From an uncultured Clostridia bacterium (GTDB lineage: Bacteria; Bacillota; Clostridia; Oscillospirales; Acutalibacteraceae), in the NCBI GenBank assembly GCA_947623215.1, contig CANQGN010000081.1, forward strand, positions 1 to 6,514: a stretch of DNA of 6,514 nt, given 5' to 3'. Below are positions 1-5,942 of this stretch, piece after piece; position 1 is the first letter of the stretch; each line of letters starts with the position of its first letter. Position numbers and translations under genes: made by a program. Under the pieces are notes generated by a model, which was given only the letters and a program-made list of their open reading frames with translations, was not told where the DNA came from and ran no database searches.

Positions 1-1
1 G

Positions 2-223
2 GGTTCTCTCGGCACTCCCGCCCCCGCCGCCCCGGCGGAGGAGACGGTGTGGGTCAGCCTGCCCCCCGCCCGCGGGGGGGAGGACTGGCCGGAGGAGTTT
101 GCCCCGCCGCAAGAGGAAACCCCGCCGCAAGAGGAAACCCCGCCGGAGAGCGAAACCCCGCCGGAAAGTGAAAATCCCCCGCCGGAGAGCGAAATCCCGC
201 CGGAGAGCGGATCATCACACTGA
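2..223 (+). CDS. C-terminal part of an unidentified protein with a Pro/Glu-rich repeat tail (5' end outside window)
   Basis: An open frame runs from the window edge to TGA at 221-223 and gives about 73 residues. It starts with an Ala/Pro-rich stretch (GSLGTPAPAAPAEETVW), passes through WVSLPPARGGEDWPEEF, and then becomes a tail of PPQEET and PPESE units ending in SGSSH. The tail is acidic and almost certainly disordered. Such Pro/Glu tails are common as linkers or wall-spanning segments of surface proteins in Gram-positive bacteria, but no sorting signal or membrane segment is visible here, so location is unknown. The stop codon lies against the ribosome binding site of the glycosyltransferase 13 bases downstream, which suggests one operon. 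The functional domain lies upstream of the window, so I do not assign a function. This frame is preferred over the overlapping Arg/Lys-rich frame because the downstream gene has its own well-placed start. Confidence 0.7.
   Translation, partial: GSLGTPAPAAPAEETVWVSLPPARGGEDWPEEFAPPQEETPPQEETPPESETPPESENPPPESEIPPESGSSH
104..211 (+). repeat. 18-bp in-frame tandem repeat, nearly six copies
   Basis: Units begin at 104, 122, 140, 158, 179 and 197. The first two are identical (CCGCCGCAAGAGGAAACC). The third to fifth vary in the second half, where CAAGAG becomes GAGAGC or GAAAGT, and the sixth is cut short after 15 bases. An extra CCC codon at 176-178 separates units four and five, so the reading frame is kept throughout. 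Each unit encodes PP plus four mostly acidic or polar residues (PPQEET, PPESET, PPESEN, PPESEI). Identical neighbouring units and length change in whole codons point to expansion by slippage or unequal crossing-over. Confidence 0.9.
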
Positions 224-228
224 GGAGG
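223..228 (+). promoter_or_regulatory. Ribosome binding site that fixes the glycosyltransferase start
   Basis: AGGAGG lies 8 bases before ATG at 237 and shares its first base with the stop codon of the upstream gene. It excludes the longer in-frame option starting at TTG 99, which would add about 46 Arg/Lys-rich residues that are only the out-of-frame reading of the 18-bp repeat. Confidence 0.85.
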
Positions 229-236
229 AACAACCG

Positions 237-1217
237 ATGTTACCGGTTTTATATGTAGTGGTACCCTGTTATAACGAGGAGGCCGTGCTGCCCGAAACGC
301 TTCGCCGCCTGCGCGATAAACTAAGCGGGCTGATTGCCGCCGGGGCCTGCCATGCCGAAAGCCGCCTGCTGTTTGTAGACGACGGCAGCCGCGACGCCAC
401 CTGGGCCATGATAGAGGCCGCCCACCGGGAAGACGAGCGGGTGTGCGGGCTAAAGCTCGCCCACAACCGCGGCCACCAAAACGCCCTTTACGCCGGGCTG
501 ATGGCCGCCCGCGACCGGTGCGACTGCGCCGCCTCTATGGACGCCGACTTGCAGGACGACATAAACGTGCTGGACGGTTTTTTGCAGGAATTTCAAAAGG
601 GCTGCGACGTGGTGTACGGCGTGCGCAGCGCGCGTGAGAGCGACAGCGCCTTTAAACGGCTGACCGCCGAGGGCTACTACAAGGTGCTGCAAAAGCTGGG
701 GGTAGAGGTGGTGTTTAACCATGCCGACTGCCGCCTGCTCTCGCGCCGGGCGCTGCAAGAGCTCTCGCACTACCGCGAGGTCAACCTGTTTTTGCGGGGC
801 ATGGTGGCCCACATGGGCTTTCGCCGGGCGGTGGTAACCTACCCCCGCGCCCCTCGCTTTGCGGGCGAAAGCAAATATCCGCTTTCTAAAATGCTCTCGC
901 TGGCGTGGGACGGGATTACCTCCTTCAGCCTGCGGCCGCTTACGGCCATTGCACGCTTAGGGGGGGCAATTTGCCTGCTTTCCTTCCTGGCGCTGGTGGT
1001 AGAGGGCGTCGCCGCGCTTTGCTCGGCGGCGGTGCCGGGGCTGCTCGCCGCGGTTACCTCGCTGTGGCTGCTGGGCGGGATGGTGCTGCTTTCGCTCGGC
1101 GTGGTGGGCAGCTACCTGGGGCGGCTGTATGCCGAGGTAAAGGGGCGCCCTCGCTTTGCGGTAGAAAGCGCCCTGCTGCCCCCCGCCCGCTTTGCCCCGC
1201 CCCCGCAAGACCAATAA
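237..1217 (+). CDS. Family 2 glycosyltransferase, polyprenyl-phosphate sugar transferase type
   Basis: This 326-residue protein has a GT-A catalytic domain followed by two membrane segments, the layout of the GtrB/CsbB/DPM1-like branch of family 2. Visible motifs are VVVPCYNEE at the N-terminus, FVDDGS with D48-D49 for the nucleotide sugar, the metal-binding region MDADLQDD with D102 and D104, ADCRLLSR near 163-170, and the branch-typical run RFAGESKYPLSKM followed by GITSFSLRPL near 207-235. Hydrophobic segments lie at about 241-266 and 269-297, followed by a short Pro-rich cytoplasmic tail. Members of this branch transfer a sugar from a nucleotide donor to undecaprenyl phosphate on the inner membrane face, for later use in decorating wall polymers or surface glycans. 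The sugar cannot be told from sequence. No flippase of the GtrA type is seen next to it, though the upstream gene is mostly unseen. The unit ends in a strong terminator directly after the stop codon. Confidence 0.93.
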   Translation: MLPVLYVVVPCYNEEAVLPETLRRLRDKLSGLIAAGACHAESRLLFVDDGSRDATWAMIEAAHREDERVCGLKLAHNRGHQNALYAGLMAARDRCDCAASMDADLQDDINVLDGFLQEFQKGCDVVYGVRSARESDSAFKRLTAEGYYKVLQKLGVEVVFNHADCRLLSRRALQELSHYREVNLFLRGMVAHMGFRRAVVTYPRAPRFAGESKYPLSKMLSLAWDGITSFSLRPLTAIARLGGAICLLSFLALVVEGVAALCSAAVPGLLAAVTSLWLLGGMVLLSLGVVGSYLGRLYAEVKGRPRFAVESALLPPARFAPPPQDQ

Positions 1218-1225
1218 GCCCCGCT

Positions 1226-1265
1226 GCGGCGAACGACTCTTTCCCGTTTCGTTCGCCGCTTTTTT
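1226..1265 (+). terminator. Strong intrinsic terminator after the glycosyltransferase gene
   Basis: A perfect 11-bp stem, GCGGCGAACGA (1226-1236) pairing with TCGTTCGCCGC (1249-1259), encloses a 12-base loop and is followed at once by six T (1260-1265). It begins 9 bases after the glycosyltransferase stop. There is no matching A-run on its left side, so it should act mainly on + strand transcription. Confidence 0.93.
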
Positions 1266-1309
1266 GGTGGTAAAAAACCCGCCCGGCGGCGAAAAAAGCG
1301 CAAAACCGG

Positions 1310-1338
1310 TTGATTTTGCCCCCGGGGTAGTGTATAAT
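1310..1338 (+). promoter_or_regulatory. Near-consensus sigma-A promoter for the lipoprotein/two-component unit
   Basis: The -35 box TTGATT (1310-1315) is separated by exactly 17 bases from a perfect -10 box TATAAT (1333-1338). Transcription would begin near 1345, giving a leader of roughly 27 bases before the TTG start at 1372. The site lies in the only clear non-coding gap of the window, just after a terminator. The position rules out lipoprotein starts upstream of about 1345. No obvious operator repeat is seen around it. Confidence 0.88.
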
Positions 1339-1355
1339 ATTTTGGAGGGAAAAAC

Positions 1356-1363
1356 GGGGGAGG
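1356..1363 (+). promoter_or_regulatory. Ribosome binding site that fixes the lipoprotein TTG start
   Basis: GGGGGAGG ends 8 bases before TTG at 1372. The next in-frame option, GTG at 1378, would be 14 bases away, and TTG at 1342 has no such site and falls at or before the predicted transcript start. Confidence 0.75.
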
Positions 1364-1371
1364 CGAAGCCT

Positions 1372-2667
1372 TTGAAGGTGCGTTGGCGCGGGCTTTTGGC
1401 CCTGCTTTTGGCGGTGGGGCTGTGCGGGTGCAGCGGGTCGCTGCTCAAACCCGAGTATTCGCTGCGCGCCCCGGCCGCCGCGGGGCTTTACCGCGGGGTG
1501 CAGCAGGCGCTGCAGGCCGCGGTGGGCGACGATATTGTGCTGCAATACCCCTCGGTGCGGGGGGTGCAAACCGCCTTTACCCCGCAGGATTTAGACGGCG
1601 ACGGCGTAGAAGAAATTCTCGCCTTTTACCAGCGCCGGTCAGAGGGAATGCTCACCCACGTAAACGTTATGCGCCAAACAGACGACGGCTGGCAAACGGC
1701 GCAGGATTTGGAGCCCATTGGCGACGTGGCCGACGTAGACTTTTGCGACATGAATGGCGACGGCCTGAAAGAGGTGTGCATCGGCTGGGTCATTTATACC
1801 TCCCGCACCAACCAGATGTGCGTGTACGAGGTAGAAAACGGCCTGCTGGTGCAGCGGGCGACGGAGGCTTACACCCGCTACGCGGTGTGCGATATTAACA
1901 GCGACGGGGTAGACGAACTGGCGCTGGCGCTGCTGGACCCCAGCCGCCAGGCCTCGCTGCTTTCGTTTTATAAAATGGAAAAAGGCGCCCTCACCGGCCT
2001 TGGTACCCTGTCGCTGGACGGCAGCGTGGTCTCTTACGCCGCCTTAACGGTGGCCAACGTTACCTCCCAAACCGTGGGGGTGTATTTAGACGCTTATAAA
2101 GCCACCGACACCATGATAACCGAGCTGGTCTATTTTCGGGGCGGGCGGCTGTACAATCCCTTCGCCAGCAGTCAGGACGGCGCCAACGTAGCCACGCTGC
2201 GCTACTGCTCGCTCAATTGTACCGACATAAACGGCGACGGCGTGCTGGAAATCCCCTTTTCGCAGCCCATGCCGGGCTACCCGCAAGAGGATAGAGAGCC
2301 CACCCACCACTTTGTGTACTGGCGGTTTTTTAACGGGCAAATCAGCGACGCGGTGGCCCTTTGGTGGGTCAACGCGGGCGAGGGGTACACCCTCTCGCTC
2401 GACGCCGCCTTTCAAGATACCTTAACCGCCCGGTATGACGACGCGGCGGGATGTTACGATTTTTTTGACTACCACAACGGCGAGGCCCATTCGCTGCTCT
2501 TTCACTTGAGGCGCTTTTCGGCCGGTGAGTTTGAAGAAGCGGCGGGCGACTACCGCGCTTTAGCCGAAAACGAGCGCTACGTGTGGGCGGCGGCGGTAGA
2601 ACCGGCCGGCGAGCAAACGATTTCGTTTGAGCGGCTGACCGAGGGCTTTCAGTTAATCGCAAGTTAG
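1372..2667 (+). CDS. Putative lipoprotein with FG-GAP/VCBS-type Asp-loop repeats
   Basis: The product is 431 residues from the TTG start. Residues 1-20 form a lipoprotein signal: a basic start (MKVRWRG), a Leu-rich core, and a lipobox LCGC with lipidated Cys20, so the protein should be anchored on the outer face of the cytoplasmic membrane. Four Asp-rich loops follow: DLDGDGVEE (73-81), DMNGDGLKE (126-134), DINSDGVDE (174-182) and DINGDGVLE (285-293). Each is followed by a hydrophobic strand, as in FG-GAP/VCBS repeats, whose loops bind calcium and whose blades form a beta-propeller. A weaker copy near 225-240 (TVANVTSQTVGVYL) lacks the acidic residues, which would restore a period of about 50-58 residues. 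Cysteines sit just before loops two, three and five. The C-terminal 130 residues are aromatic-rich and not recognised. It is first in an apparent operon with a response regulator and sensor kinase; an accessory sensory role is inference only. Ligand and exact family are unknown. Confidence 0.82.
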   Translation: MKVRWRGLLALLLAVGLCGCSGSLLKPEYSLRAPAAAGLYRGVQQALQAAVGDDIVLQYPSVRGVQTAFTPQDLDGDGVEEILAFYQRRSEGMLTHVNVMRQTDDGWQTAQDLEPIGDVADVDFCDMNGDGLKEVCIGWVIYTSRTNQMCVYEVENGLLVQRATEAYTRYAVCDINSDGVDELALALLDPSRQASLLSFYKMEKGALTGLGTLSLDGSVVSYAALTVANVTSQTVGVYLDAYKATDTMITELVYFRGGRLYNPFASSQDGANVATLRYCSLNCTDINGDGVLEIPFSQPMPGYPQEDREPTHHFVYWRFFNGQISDAVALWWVNAGEGYTLSLDAAFQDTLTARYDDAAGCYDFFDYHNGEAHSLLFHLRRFSAGEFEEAAGDYRALAENERYVWAAAVEPAGEQTISFERLTEGFQLIAS

Positions 2668-2699
2668 GCGGCGGGGTTGGCAAACCCACCTGAGCCGCC
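2667..2699 (+). other. Interrupted hairpin at the lipoprotein/response-regulator junction
   Basis: An outer stem GGCGGC (2667-2672) with GCCGCC (2694-2699) and an inner stem GGGTT (2674-2678) with AACCC (2683-2687, loop GGCA) can form one structure with a 3' bulge. It starts at the last base of the lipoprotein stop codon and ends 7 bases before the GGGGAG ribosome binding site (2707-2712) of the response regulator. There is no T-run, so it is not a standard terminator. It could stabilise or process the mRNA, or cause partial read-through; this is inference. Confidence 0.45.
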
Positions 2700-2718
2700 A
2701 AACGATGGGGAGAATGCT

Positions 2719-3423
2719 ATGGCAAATCGGATTTTGGTATGTGAAGACGAAGCGGCCATTCGAGAATTCGTGGTCATTAACTTAAAAAAAAGCGGGTTTG
2801 AGGTGCGCGAGGCCGAAACCGGCGAGGCCGCGCTGCGCATTTTTACCGAAGAAGAGGGCCGCTTTGCGGTGGCGCTGCTGGATTTAATGCTGCCGGGCAT
2901 AGACGGCCTGACCGTTTGCAAGGAGCTCCGCCGGGCGAGCGATACCATTGGCATTATTATGCTCACCGCCCGCACGCAGGAGGCCGACAAAATCGCCGGG
3001 CTTTCGGGCGGGGCGGACGATTACATTACCAAGCCCTTCAGCCCATCGGAGTTAGTGGCCCGCGTGGCCTCGCTCTGCCGCCGGGTGTCGCTTGCGGGCG
3101 GCAAAAGCGAGCAGGGCGAAAAAGACCGGCTGGTGCAGGGGGAGTACACGCTGGACCTTCGCCGCCGCTGCCTGCTTAAAGCCGGGGCGGCCATAGAGCT
3201 GACCCAGGTAGAGTTTCAAATACTGGAATTCCTCTTTTCTAAAGCCGGGGCCCCGGTTGACCGGCTGAGCATTTTGCACCACGTGTGGGGCGACGCCTAC
3301 TTTGGCGAAGAAAAAATTGTAGACGTAAACATTCGCCGCCTGCGCATGAAAATAGAAGAAGAACCGAGCGAACCCCGCCACCTGGTTACCGTGTGGGGGC
3401 GGGGCTACAAGTGGCAAAGCTAA
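2719..3423 (+). CDS. OmpR/PhoB-family DNA-binding response regulator
   Basis: The 234-residue protein has the usual length and two-domain plan of this family. The receiver domain (about 4-118) shows the acidic cluster E9-D10-E11, phosphoacceptor D55 in LLDLMLPGIDG, the switch threonine T83 in MLTAR and K105 in TKPF, so all catalytic positions are present. The C-terminal winged helix (about 138-232) shows ELTQVEFQILEFL, the recognition region VDVNIRRLRMKIE and the closing hairpin VTVWGRGYKW. Phosphorylated by the adjacent kinase, it should bind direct repeats at target promoters. ATG 2719 follows GGGGAG by 6 bases and begins exactly at the receiver motif (MANRILVCEDE); an upstream TTG at 2677 would add an unlikely 14-residue Pro-rich leader. 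It lies 51 bases after the lipoprotein gene and 54 bases before the kinase gene. Regulated genes cannot be told from the sequence. Confidence 0.95.
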   Translation: MANRILVCEDEAAIREFVVINLKKSGFEVREAETGEAALRIFTEEEGRFAVALLDLMLPGIDGLTVCKELRRASDTIGIIMLTARTQEADKIAGLSGGADDYITKPFSPSELVARVASLCRRVSLAGGKSEQGEKDRLVQGEYTLDLRRRCLLKAGAAIELTQVEFQILEFLFSKAGAPVDRLSILHHVWGDAYFGEEKIVDVNIRRLRMKIEEEPSEPRHLVTVWGRGYKWQS

Positions 3424-3460
3424 GGGGATTTCCCTTTTCTCTCGCCGCATTCGGGCAGGA

Positions 3461-3466
3461 AGGAGG
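3461..3466 (+). promoter_or_regulatory. Ribosome binding site for the kinase gene, unusual spacing
   Basis: AGGAGG lies 11 bases before TTG 3478 and 14 bases before ATG 3481, both in frame. The spacing is long for either and leaves the choice open. GTG at 3468 is nearer but out of frame with the kinase. Confidence 0.6.
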
Positions 3467-3477
3467 CGTGCGCCGCT

Positions 3478-4944
3478 TTGATGGCCGCAGCCGACCGCAA
3501 ACGCAATTGGAAAGGCCTGACCCGCCGCTGGGTCGTAAACGTGCTCAGCGTGGTGCTTTTGGCGCTGGTGCTGTTTTCTGTTATTGTGGCGGCGCTGGTG
3601 AAGCAATACTACGCCCGCTCGGTCGAGCAGTATTTGGCCGACCAGTTAGACGCCGTCGCCTCGGTGTTTAACGGCGACCCCGCCGCCTCTACCGCCGCGT
3701 TTGAAGAAAGCGCCCGCGAATATGTAGAAACCTTTGCCATGCAAGAGCAAATGGAAGTGCAGTTTTTGCGCAGCGACGGCCGGGTGCTGCTTTCTACCGC
3801 CGGGTATTTGGCCGATACGTACGAGCAAAGCACCGATTACGAAAATGCCCTGCGCTCGGCCGACCATACCGCCCTGTGGCAGGGGCGCAGCGCGGGCGAC
3901 GAGCCGGTTATGACCGCCGCCGCCATTATACGCTCGCGCGAGAATTCGGCCGTTTGCCTGGGGGCGGTGCGCATTATTGTGTCGCTTTCGGGCGTCAACC
4001 GGCAGTATTCGCTGGTGCTGGCCTCTATTTTTTCGCTGGTCGCGCTGGTGTTTGTTATGATCGTCCTCTCGGGGCTGTATTTCATCAATTCTATTATCGT
4101 GCCCATTCAGGGGGTGGGCAAAATTGCCCGGCAAATTGCCCGGGGCGATTTTGAAGCCCGCATTACCGGCCCCCGCCGCAAAGACGAAATCGGCGATTTA
4201 TGCGACGCCATTAACAACATGGCGGGCGAGCTGGCCTCTACGGAGCAGATGAAAAACGAGTTTATCTCCTCCGTCAGTCACGAGCTGCGCACCCCCCTTA
4301 CCGCCATTAAAGGCTGGGGCGAAACCGTGCGCGACGCGACGGACGACCCCGCGCTGGTGCAAAAGGGCATGGAGGTTATTATTGGCGAGGCAGAGCGGCT
4401 TTCGGTCATTGTAGAAGACCTGCTGGACTTTTCGCGCATGCAAAACGGCCGCCTGACCTACCACATGAAGCCCTGCGACGTGGTGGCCGAAATGGCAGAG
4501 GCCATTTTAACCCTTACCGACACCGCCAAAAAAAAGCAAATTCAGCTGGACTTTACCGAACCGGACAATTTGCCCCCCATTGTGGGCGACGCCGTGCGGT
4601 TGCAGCAGGTGTTTGTAAACGTACTGGGCAACGCGCTGAAGTATACCCCCGAAAAAGGCAGCATTGTGGTGGATATGAAGGCGCTGAAAGACGAAATCGA
4701 AATTTACATCAGCGATACCGGCACGGGCATCGACCCGGACGACCTTGCCTATATTAAGCAAAAATTTTACAAAGGAAAAGACGCGGTCAGAGGGTCGGGC
4801 ATCGGCCTTGCCATTGCCGATGAAATTGTAAAGGCGCACGGCGGGCGTATGGACGTTGCCAGCACCCTGCACGTGGGCACCACGGTAACCATTGCGTTGC
4901 CGGTACGCCCGGTTCATCTGGCCGGGCAGGAGGAACTGCTATGA
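3478..4944 (+). CDS. Membrane sensor histidine kinase (HAMP, HisKA, HATPase)
   Basis: The 488-residue protein is the partner of the response regulator just upstream. A membrane helix at about 18-41 is followed by an extracytoplasmic sensor region (about 42-175), a second helix (about 178-203), and a HAMP linker (about 204-255, with IVPI and DEIGDLCDAINNMAGEL). The HisKA domain carries H268 in SSVSHELRTPLTAIKGW. The ATPase domain shows the N box (N381 and N385 in NVLGNALKYTP), the G1 box DTGTGID (413-419) and the G2 box GSGIGLA (439-445), so it looks fully active. The plan is that of PhoR/ResE-like kinases. The sensor region of about 130 residues is not recognised, so the signal is unknown. 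TTG 3478 has ribosome binding site spacing 11 and ATG 3481 spacing 14; the choice changes one residue. The stop overlaps the next gene by 4 bases (ATGA), suggesting coupled translation. Confidence 0.95.
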   Translation: MMAAADRKRNWKGLTRRWVVNVLSVVLLALVLFSVIVAALVKQYYARSVEQYLADQLDAVASVFNGDPAASTAAFEESAREYVETFAMQEQMEVQFLRSDGRVLLSTAGYLADTYEQSTDYENALRSADHTALWQGRSAGDEPVMTAAAIIRSRENSAVCLGAVRIIVSLSGVNRQYSLVLASIFSLVALVFVMIVLSGLYFINSIIVPIQGVGKIARQIARGDFEARITGPRRKDEIGDLCDAINNMAGELASTEQMKNEFISSVSHELRTPLTAIKGWGETVRDATDDPALVQKGMEVIIGEAERLSVIVEDLLDFSRMQNGRLTYHMKPCDVVAEMAEAILTLTDTAKKKQIQLDFTEPDNLPPIVGDAVRLQQVFVNVLGNALKYTPEKGSIVVDMKALKDEIEIYISDTGTGIDPDDLAYIKQKFYKGKDAVRGSGIGLAIADEIVKAHGGRMDVASTLHVGTTVTIALPVRPVHLAGQEELL

Positions 4945-5942
4945 ACAAACAAACCAATTATACGTCCATTGGCGGCCAGGCGCTGCTGGAGGGCGTTATG
5001 ATGCGCGGCCCGCAGCACACGGTTATGGCCACCCGCACGCCAGACGGCGCCATTACCACCGAAGAGCTGCCCTTTACCCCCGTGCGCAATCGCCTGCCGG
5101 TGCTGGGCTGGCCGGTGATTCGCGGCAGCGTGAATATGGTAGAGTCGTTTGTGCTGGGCTACCGGGCGCTTATGAAATCGGCCGAAAAGCTGGGGATTGA
5201 CGACGACGAAGAGGTAAAAGATACCTTTTTCTATCGCCTGTTCGGCGAAAAATTCATGGCCGCCGTGGGGGTGGTGGCCGCCGTGCTGGGGGTTGGGCTG
5301 GCGCTGGTGCTCTTTATGTGGCTGCCCACCGCCCTGTTTAACCTGCTCAATTCGCTTGTTACCCCCGGCGCTTCACTTACCATTGGCGGGCTGGCCGCCG
5401 CCGGGCGGCTGGACCTTTACAAGGGGCTGTTTGAGGGCGTGGTAAAGGTAATTATCTTTCTTTGCTACGTGGCCGCCACCGCGCTGATGAGCGACATTCG
5501 CCGCACCTACCAGTACCACGGCGCGGAGCATAAAAGCATTTTTTGTTACGAAGCGGGTCTGCCCCTTACGGTAGAAAACATTCGCCGCCAAAGCCGCTTT
5601 CACCCCCGCTGCGGCACTTCGTTTTTAATTCTCATTCTGCTGGTGAGCATTCTGGTTTCCAGCGCGTTGCTGCTGCTTTTTCCGGTGCTCAAAACCATTA
5701 CCTGGCTGTGGATTGTGGTCAAAATTTGCCTGCTGCCCGTGATTTGCGGGCTGGGCTACGAGCTCATTCGCCTTTGCGGGCGGCACAACAACTGGTTTAC
5801 CCGCATGGTGGCCGCGCCGGGGCTGTGGGTGCAGCGGCTGACCACCCGCGAGCCGCAGGACGATATGATAGAAGTAGCCGCCGCCGCGTTAACGGCGGTG
5901 CTGCCCGACAACCCGGAGGACGCCCGTTGGGGGCGCGACTAA
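4941..5942 (+). CDS. yqhQ: DUF1385 / YqhQ-family membrane protein
   Basis: The 333-residue product matches the YqhQ family, widespread in Firmicutes and of unproven function (sometimes labelled a predicted metal-dependent enzyme). Typical motifs are the N-terminal SIGGQALLEGVMMRGP (9-24), YHGAEHKSIFCYE (192-204) with H193, E196 and H197, SRFHPRCGTSF (218-228) with H221 and C224, and PVICGLGYELIRL (266-278). The His, Glu and Cys residues would suit a metal site, which is inference. Four hydrophobic segments lie at about 104-128, 165-184, 226-250 and 254-275. ATG 4941 follows AGGAGG (4928-4933) by 7 bases and overlaps the kinase stop, so its translation is likely tied to the kinase. The next gene, prmC, overlaps its end by 16 bases. 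The yqhQ-prmC order is known from Firmicutes; what is less expected is a two-component system directly upstream in the same unit. Confidence 0.92.
   Translation: MNKQTNYTSIGGQALLEGVMMRGPQHTVMATRTPDGAITTEELPFTPVRNRLPVLGWPVIRGSVNMVESFVLGYRALMKSAEKLGIDDDEEVKDTFFYRLFGEKFMAAVGVVAAVLGVGLALVLFMWLPTALFNLLNSLVTPGASLTIGGLAAAGRLDLYKGLFEGVVKVIIFLCYVAATALMSDIRRTYQYHGAEHKSIFCYEAGLPLTVENIRRQSRFHPRCGTSFLILILLVSILVSSALLLLFPVLKTITWLWIVVKICLLPVICGLGYELIRLCGRHNNWFTRMVAAPGLWVQRLTTREPQDDMIEVAAAALTAVLPDNPEDARWGRD
5915..5920 (+). promoter_or_regulatory. Ribosome binding site that fixes the prmC TTG start
   Basis: GGAGGA lies inside the last codons of the DUF1385 gene, 6 bases before TTG 5927. No other in-frame start near the expected N-terminus has such a site. 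Confidence 0.7.

Noticed and set aside
104..211. Repeat cluster considered as a CRISPR array
   Set aside because: Units are 18 bp with no spacers between them and encode a regular peptide in frame.
99..236. Arg/Lys-rich N-terminal extension of the glycosyltransferase from TTG 99
   Set aside because: It is the out-of-frame reading of the 18-bp repeat. It has no ribosome binding site of its own, while ATG 237 has AGGAGG at 8 bases and begins where family members begin.
1192..1371. Longer lipoprotein start inside the glycosyltransferase end
   Set aside because: It would run through the terminator and promoter, place the signal peptide after 60 residues, and lie before the predicted transcript start.
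957..1569. Overlapping minus-strand open frames across the glycosyltransferase end and the intergenic gap
   Set aside because: They have low-complexity composition, cross a terminator and promoter, show no recognised motif, and are expected by chance in GC-rich DNA with few stops.
2627..2658. Possible promoter TTGAGC with TTAATC before the regulator gene
   Set aside because: The 20-base spacing is too long and the -10 match is poor; co-transcription from 1310-1338 explains expression.
3422..3438. Small hairpin AAGGG/CCCTT followed by a T/C-rich stretch after the regulator stop
   Set aside because: The 5-bp stem is weak and its tail is interrupted. It is unlikely to end transcription between regulator and kinase.
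3052..4134. Long minus-strand open frames opposite the regulator and kinase
   Set aside because: They lie fully opposite genes with intact catalytic motifs, have His/Gln/Arg-rich composition typical of antisense readings, and have no convincing ribosome binding sites.
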